Source: Ascochyta rabiei (Eukaryota > Ascomycota > Dothideomycetes > Pleosporales > Didymellaceae). From it: a DNA stretch of 64,000 nt. The position numbers and the translations under genes were made by a program. Where the stretch lies: positions 1,205,206 to 1,269,205 of the forward strand of contig NC_082424.1 in NCBI RefSeq assembly GCF_004011695.2, given 5' to 3'. The first letter of the stretch is position 1. The number at the start of each line of letters is the position of its first letter. The notes below the pieces were generated by a model. The model did not search any database and had not been told where the DNA came from. It worked only from the letters and a program-made list of their open reading frames with translations. This document shows positions 58,700 to 64,000 of this stretch, in pieces.

Positions 58700-59400
58700 G
58701 ACCAAAGTAGTCCCCACAACCCGAGTGATACCGCCAACCTGAGTAATACCGCCAACCCAAGTAGAGCCCCCAACCCAAGTAGAGCCCCCAACCCATGCGG
58801 ATCCCCCAACTCAAGTAGAACCCCCAACCCAAGTAGAGCCCCCAACCCATGCGGATCCCCCAACCCAAGTAGAGCCCCCGACCCAAGTAGAGCCCCCAAC
58901 CTAAGTAGAGCCCCCGACCCAAGTAGAGCCCCCAACCCATGCGGATCCCCCAATCCACGTAGTCAGCACCAACCCGCATAGTCAGCATTAACCCGCGTAG
59001 TAAGCATTAACCCGCGCAGTAAGCATCAATCCACATAGTCACATGGTCAGCATCAAGCCGCGTAGTCAGCACAAACCCGCGTGGTTCCCTGAGTAGTTCC
59101 ACAAGTAGTGCGTCAACCCAAGTGGTTGCCCCACCCGAGTGGCACGTCCAACCCGAGTGGGTCCCCCAATCCAAGTGGTTCCCAAGTAGTTCCCTACGTG
59201 GTTCCCTAAGTAGCGCGCCAAGTAGTGCGCCACCCCAAGTGGTCCGAAAGTAGTCCCCCAAAGTGGCCCGAAAGTGGTCCCCGCAAGCCAAGGGAGTCCA
59301 CATCAGTGCCCCCAAGTAGTAAGAGCCGATCATTTAAGAAGAGCCCCCGATCCAGGAAGAGCCCACAATCCGGAGAGAGCAGACCAAACCAAGTAAGTCC
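58700..59400 (+). repeat. Module B array of CCCAACCCAAGTAGAG-type repeats
   Basis: The same irregular 17-20 base units as at 48068-48690: CCCCCAACCCAAGTAGAGCC repeated about eight times, interleaved with CCCAACCCATGCGGATCC, then CCGCGTAGTAAGCATTAA and CCCAAGTGGTTCCC types. Read on the bottom strand it creates a repetitive frame LGALLGLGALLGLGDPHGLG; this follows from the unit length and is not taken as a gene. Confidence 0.9.
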
Positions 59401-59708
59401 CCATCCGAAAGCAGCCGTGCGTATTGAAGAAAGTGAGAGTCAGGACAAAGTAAATTTGGATAGATAGTAGAGTAGTTAAGAAAGACATGCGCAATAGGTA
59501 GAAGAGCCAGCAGGATGGTGGATGGGAGAGGTACAAGAAGTTGTTCGTGCAAGAGGGCGTCAATCGCGTTGATCGCGCGAATTTGGATTAGGCAGGGTTG
59601 GTTGCTTTGTAAATCGGGTATAAGAATGAATGGTAGAGGGAAAGGGCATTTGAACAGGGTATCAGGTGGATTGGAAAGATGGAACGGGATAAAATGACGT
59701 GGAGCAAG

Positions 59709-60240
59709 GTGTTTTGGGCGTTTACATAGTATTGTCACAAGATAGAACAGTAGTTAGGGGAAGTTTGGCAAATCCGATTGTGGTGCCGCAGCCCAGAAAG
59801 GCATTCCTGAACCCGTAGATGCCGTAGTGCGTGAGAGAGAGGGGCGGCGGAGGGCCCGTCAGGTGTCACAAAGCAGTTGGGCAGGGCGGTAGAGGGTAAA
59901 GGAGAAAGAGGGGAGGTGGGTGGGGCCGTGATAAGGCATCACGAGCAAAGGATGAAGGAGAGAAGAGAGTAGAATAAGGGTGGGCGGTGGGCCCGTGATA
60001 AGGTATCACGGAGAGGGGGTAGAGGTTGCGGGGGGGGCCCGTGGATGTGCCCCGGAGCGATGCGGTTAAGAGTGAAGGAGGGGAGGTGTTTAAGACCGTG
60101 AAGCGGGATAGAGAAGAGTAGCAGGTAAGCAGGGTGAAGAAGAGAAAGTGGTGGGCGGTAGGCCCGTCAAGTGTTACACAAGAGTGAAGAGGCAGTTGTA
60201 GAGATAGATAAGCGGTACAGAGAGCGGTTTTAAGGCGAAT
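59709..60240 (+). repeat. Module B GC-rich block with GGCGGTGGGCCCGT units
   Basis: It starts with a segment matching 48790-48960 almost base for base (AGATAGAACAGTAGTTAGGG, then GTGGTGCCGCAGCC and GAAAGGCATTCCT). Four or five GGCCCGT-centred units follow, each with AGGTGTCACA or ATAAGGTATCAC. It is shorter than the module A block. Confidence 0.85.
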
Positions 60241-60315
60241 TTTTTTCAGCAACGCAATGGTAGTAGCAATTAGAGTAGCGTTGTTCATGCAGCAGTATAA
60301 CAGCGCGCAAGTAGC

Positions 60316-63300
60316 AGAGATAGGGTTAAGAGATGTATAAAAGAAGAAAAGGAAAGAAAAGAGAAATGAAAGAATTGTTAAGAGAAGAGAATAGTAGAGA
60401 GGATAAAGTAAGAAGAGAAGTAGAAAAAGGTAAAAATTGTTAAAAGAGTGTTAGTAGGATAGAAAAGATAGTTAAATGTAGTATTTAATAAAGAGAGAGT
60501 GTAAAAGTATTAGAAAAGATATTTAAAGTGATTAAGATGTAAAGATAGTAAATGAAGAAAAAAGAGTAGAAAATAGAGAAAGATGAAAAGAAAGAATTAA
60601 AAAGAAGAGAAGAAAGTAGAAGAAGAAGTTAGTTTATTAAAAGATGTATGAAATAAAAGAGTAGTTAAAATAGAAGGTGAAAAGAAAAGAAAGATTAGAA
60701 AGAGTAAAAGTTGAGAAAAGAAAGAAGGTTGAAGAGAAAAAGTGTAGAAAGAGGAAGGAAAGGAAAAAGTAAAGTAAAAAGGAAAGTTGTAGTTTGTTAG
60801 AATTTTAAAAAGGTTGAGGAAGAAGTAAATAAGGAGAAAAAGAAGAGAAAAGGTATAAAAAGAAGTAAAAAGTAGAGAGTATATGTTTAAAGAGTTTATA
60901 AAGAGTTTAGGGAAAGAGATAAGAGATAGAAAGAAGAGAGAGATTGAGAAGAAAATTTAGAAAAGTAGAAAGAATAAGAATAGAGTAAAGAAAGTAAGAG
61001 GTAAGGATAGAAGAAAGAAGTAGAAGAAAAGGAAAAGAAGTTAAAAGAGGTTAGTTAAGAAGAAAATAATGTTTAAGAAAGAAAGATAAGAGAGTAAAGT
61101 AGGTTAAGAAGAGAGTAAGAATAATAGGTAGGTGTTAGTATAGAAAGAGAGATAAGTTTAGAAAAGAAAAGTTAGTAGGGTAAGAAGTAAAAGTAGTGTA
61201 AATAAAAGAAAAGAAGAGAGAAGAAGGTTAAAAAGAGAGATAAAAGTAAGAAGGTTTTTAAAAAATAAAGAAAGTAAGTTGTAAGAAAGAGAGTAAGAAA
61301 TAAAAGAGAAGAGTAGGGTTTAAGTGTAGGAGAAGAAGTAAGAGTAAGAGAAAGAAGGTGTAAGGATAAAGGTGGGAATATTAGTATAGGAAGAAAGTGT
61401 AATTTTAGAGAGAAAAGTAAAAAAAAATTAAGTTAGTAGAGTAAAAGATAGAGTAAAGAGTAAATATAGGTGTAAAGAGAGAAGGAAGAAAGTTAAGGTG
61501 TTAGAAAAGAGAGTAGTAGAGAAAAGTAAGTGGAAAAGATGAGTAGAAAAGATAAGAAGAAGAGAGTAAGTATTAGGAGTAAAAAATTAGAGAGAGAAGA
61601 GAAAGGTAGAAAGAGAATAAGTAAGATAGAGAGAGGGTAAGTGAGAAAGTAAGTGTATGTGTTAGGAAGAAGGTAAGGAATAGAGTGAGAGAAAGTAGAG
61701 AAGAAAGTAATAGTAATAGTTAGGTTTTAGTGTGAGAAGAGAGATAGGGTTTGGAGAAAAGTTAGAAGAGTAAAATTTAAAGTTTTAAAAAAGAGAGAAG
61801 AAGGAGAATAGGAAAAGAAAGAGTAGTAGTTTAAAGAAAGATTATTAAAAAGTAGAGAAGATTAGGAGTAGTAGAGTAAGGAAAGGAAAGGATAAGGGAA
61901 GTAGAAAGGATAAGTGTGTAGAAAGGATAGAGAAAAGTAGTAAGGATTAGAGAATAGGTATTGTGAGTAGAAGAGTAGAGGGAAGAAAAAGATAGAGAAG
62001 AAGAAGTAGGAGAGAGTAGAATAAAGAGAAGAGTAAAGTAAGGAAGAGAGTAGAGTAAGGAAGAAGGAGAGAATAAGTGTAAGGGTTAGGGTTTTAGAGT
62101 AAAAAGAGGGTTAGGGTTTTAGTGTAAGAAGAGAGGTTAGGGTTAAAGTAGGAGAGAGTGTGGAAAGAGAAGAGGTAGAGGTAAGAGTGTAAGTAAAAGT
62201 AAGGAGTAAGGTTTAAGTGTAAGAGAAGAGTAGAGGTAGGAAAGAGAGAGTAGAGAAGAGGGTGAAAGTAGAAATAAGTAGAAGTAAAGGTAAGGGTGAG
62301 GGAGAGAAAGTAGGAGGAAAGAAGAATTTAAGAGTAAGAGAGGGTAGAGTGTAAGAGGAAGAGTTAAGGAGAGAAGTAGAGAGTAAAGATTAGAAGAAGG
62401 AAGAAAGTAGGGATAAGGAAGAGAAAGTGTAAAGTTTTAATGTAAGAATAAAGAAGAGTGTAAGAGTAAGTATAAGGGTTTTAGTGTAGGAAGAGGGTTG
62501 GGGTTTTAAGTAAAAGTAGAAGAAAAGAGAAAGATGTAGTAAGTGGTAGAAAAGAGTAGAAGAAAGAGAAGGAAGAAGTAGAATAAGTTAAAGAAAAAGT
62601 AGTGTTTAAGAGTTAAGAAAGTAGGAAAAAGGAGAAGAAAGTAGAGGTAATAAGTAAAAAGAGAAAAGAAGTAGTAGAAGTAGTAGAAGAGGTAGTAGTA
62701 GAGAAGGAGTTTAGATTGTAAAAGGGTTAGGTTTTAGTGTAGGAAAAGTGTTAGGGTTTTGGTGTAGGAAGAGTAGGTAAAGGTTGAGGAAAAGAAAGGT
62801 GAGAAAAGGAAAAAAGAAGAAAGAGAGTTTTGTAGTAAAGTTTTAGAAAAAGAAGGAGAAGGTGAGTGTAGGTTAAAGAAGAAAGTAAGAGGTGAAAAAA
62901 AAGTAAGTAGAAGGAAGTAAGTGTTAGGAGAAAAGTAGAAAGAGAAGGAGAGTTAAGAAGAAGAATTAAGAAGAAGAGAGTAGAAGTGAAGGTGAAAAAG
63001 AGGGAGAAAATGTAGGGGTGAGGGAGAAAGAGAGTAAGAGAGTTAAAGAAGAAGAGTGTAAGGGTAAGGGTAGGGTTAAGTTAGAAAGAAGAGTTAGAGG
63101 AGTTTAAGGGTTGGGGAAAAAAGGGTAGAAGAGAAGGAGGTGAAAATAGAAGAGAGGGAAGAAAAGTAAAGTAGAGTGTGAAGAAAGTAAGAAAAAGAAA
63201 GTAAGAGTAAAAGTAGTAGTAGAAAGAGAAGTAAGGATAGAAGGAAAAGTAGAAGAAAGAATAGAAAAGAGTAGAGGAAAAGAAAAGAAAAGGGAAAAAG

Positions 63301-63907
63301 GGAGTAGAGGTAGAAGTAGTAGTAGTAGAGAAAAGGGTTAGGGTTTTAGAGTAAGAAGAGTGTTAGGGTTTTAGTGTTAGAAAAGAGGTTAGTAGAGAGA
63401 AGTAAGTGGAAAGAGTAGGAAAGAAAAAAAGAAGGAAGGAGGTTTTAGAGTTGTAAAGAAGGAAAAAGAAGGTAAGTGTAAGGTGAAGAAGAGAGTAAGG
63501 AGTTAAAAAGAGGTAGGTAGGAGAAGGTAAGTGTTAAGAGTAAAAAAGAAAAGAGATAAGAAAAAGATAGAGAAAAAGAGTTAAGAAGAAGGAGTTAAGA
63601 AAGAGTAAGAAAAAAAGAGGTTAAGGTGAAAGTAGAAGAGAGTGTAAGTAAGAGTAAGGTTTAGGGTTTTAGTGTATGGAAAGAGGGTAGGGTAAGAGAA
63701 AAGAAGAGAAAGAAGAGAAGAGTAGAGGTAAAGAGAAAGAGTAGAGATGAGTGTAAAAGGAGTAGTAAGTGTAAGTAAAGGTAAGGAAGAGGGAGGGTTT
63801 AGAAGTAGGAGAGGGTGTAAGAGTAAGGGTTAGAAGAAGGAAGAAAGAAAGTAGGAGTAAAGAAGAGAAAGTGTAAGAGTAAGTGTTAGGGTTTTAGTGT
63901 AGGAAGA
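60316..63907 (+). repeat. Subtelomeric purine-rich tract with no cytosine on the top strand
   Basis: From 60316 to the chromosome end I find no C on the top strand. The sequence is A- and G-rich with minor T, made of irregular AGAGAAAGTAAG words, and carries interspersed GGGTTAGGGTTTTAGTGTAA units (for example 62083, 62108, 62480, 62720, 63340, 63890). A segment near 61497-61730 is almost identical to module A near 50758. It has no open reading frame of interest and lies directly inside the telomere. Confidence 0.95.
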
Positions 63908-64000
63908 GGGTTAGGGTTAGGGTTAGGGTTAGGGTTAGGGTTAGGGTTAGGGTTAGGGTTAGGGTTAGGGTTAGGGTTAGGGTTAGGGTTAGGGTTAGGG
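63908..64000 (+). repeat. Telomere, (TTAGGG)15
   Basis: After GGG at 63908 the sequence is 15 uninterrupted TTAGGG hexamers, 63911-64000, up to the last base of the window. The G-rich strand runs 5' to 3' toward the end, which is the orientation of a right chromosome terminus. TTAGGG is the usual telomere unit of filamentous ascomycetes. Confidence 0.98.

Noticed and set aside
58573..58988. Bottom-strand frames coding LGALLGLG-type repeat proteins
   Set aside because: They are produced by the tandem DNA repeat in two frames at once and carry no domain or start context; treated as shadows.

Overview
This window is the right end of a chromosome from a filamentous ascomycete, most likely a Dothideomycete (Pleosporales-like). 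The evidence is genes split by 45-60 base GT-AG introns, a secreted CBM1 cellulase, a pisatin-demethylase-type P450, a fungal Helitron and Tc1 elements, a telomere-linked RecQ helicase, and 15 perfect TTAGGG repeats that end exactly at base 64000. The placement rests on protein resemblance recalled from memory, not on a database search.

Layout. Bases 1-38,163 are chromosomal genes with transposon islands: the 3' end of a GH71 alpha-1,3-glucanase, a dead Tc1/mariner element (2379-3910), a GH5 endoglucanase with CBM1, a seven-exon P450, a frameshifted MDR dehydrogenase, a small membrane/coiled-coil protein, two unrecognised nuclear/ER-type proteins, a PP2A activator (PTPA), and an FMN/FAD two-domain oxidoreductase. 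A Helitron (about 22.5-29.0 kb) follows, then a four-TM MARVEL-like protein, TFIIH subunit Tfb3, a URI/Bud27-like prefoldin protein and a CocE-type hydrolase. AT-rich stretches hold a truncated Tc1 end and a 714-base foldback. Bases 38.2-41.0 kb are AT-rich and gene-free.

From 41 kb to the end are two diverged copies of one subtelomeric module in tandem. Module A is about 41.0-51.6 kb and module B 51.6-64.0 kb. Each holds, in order: an unrecognised leftward gene, a head-to-head RecQ-family helicase gene reading toward the telomere, an array of short CCCAACCCAAGTAG-type repeats, a GC-rich block built around GGCCCGT, and a purine-rich block with almost no cytosine on the top strand. Module A is decayed and ends in interstitial TTAGGG-bearing repeats, which suggests it was once a chromosome end. 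Module B keeps one open leftward gene and a helicase broken only by TAG codons and a few frameshifts, and it runs into the true telomere. Bases 60316-64000 read with no cytosine at all.

The most interesting inference is that the helicase carries, before its RecQ motor, a spaced R/K/R-H/H/Y set that resembles tyrosine recombinases. The module could therefore be, or derive from, a telomere-targeted mobile element. Housekeeping genes here (Tfb3, PTPA, URI) act in transcription and phosphatase or prefoldin biology and are not functionally linked to the accessory loci.
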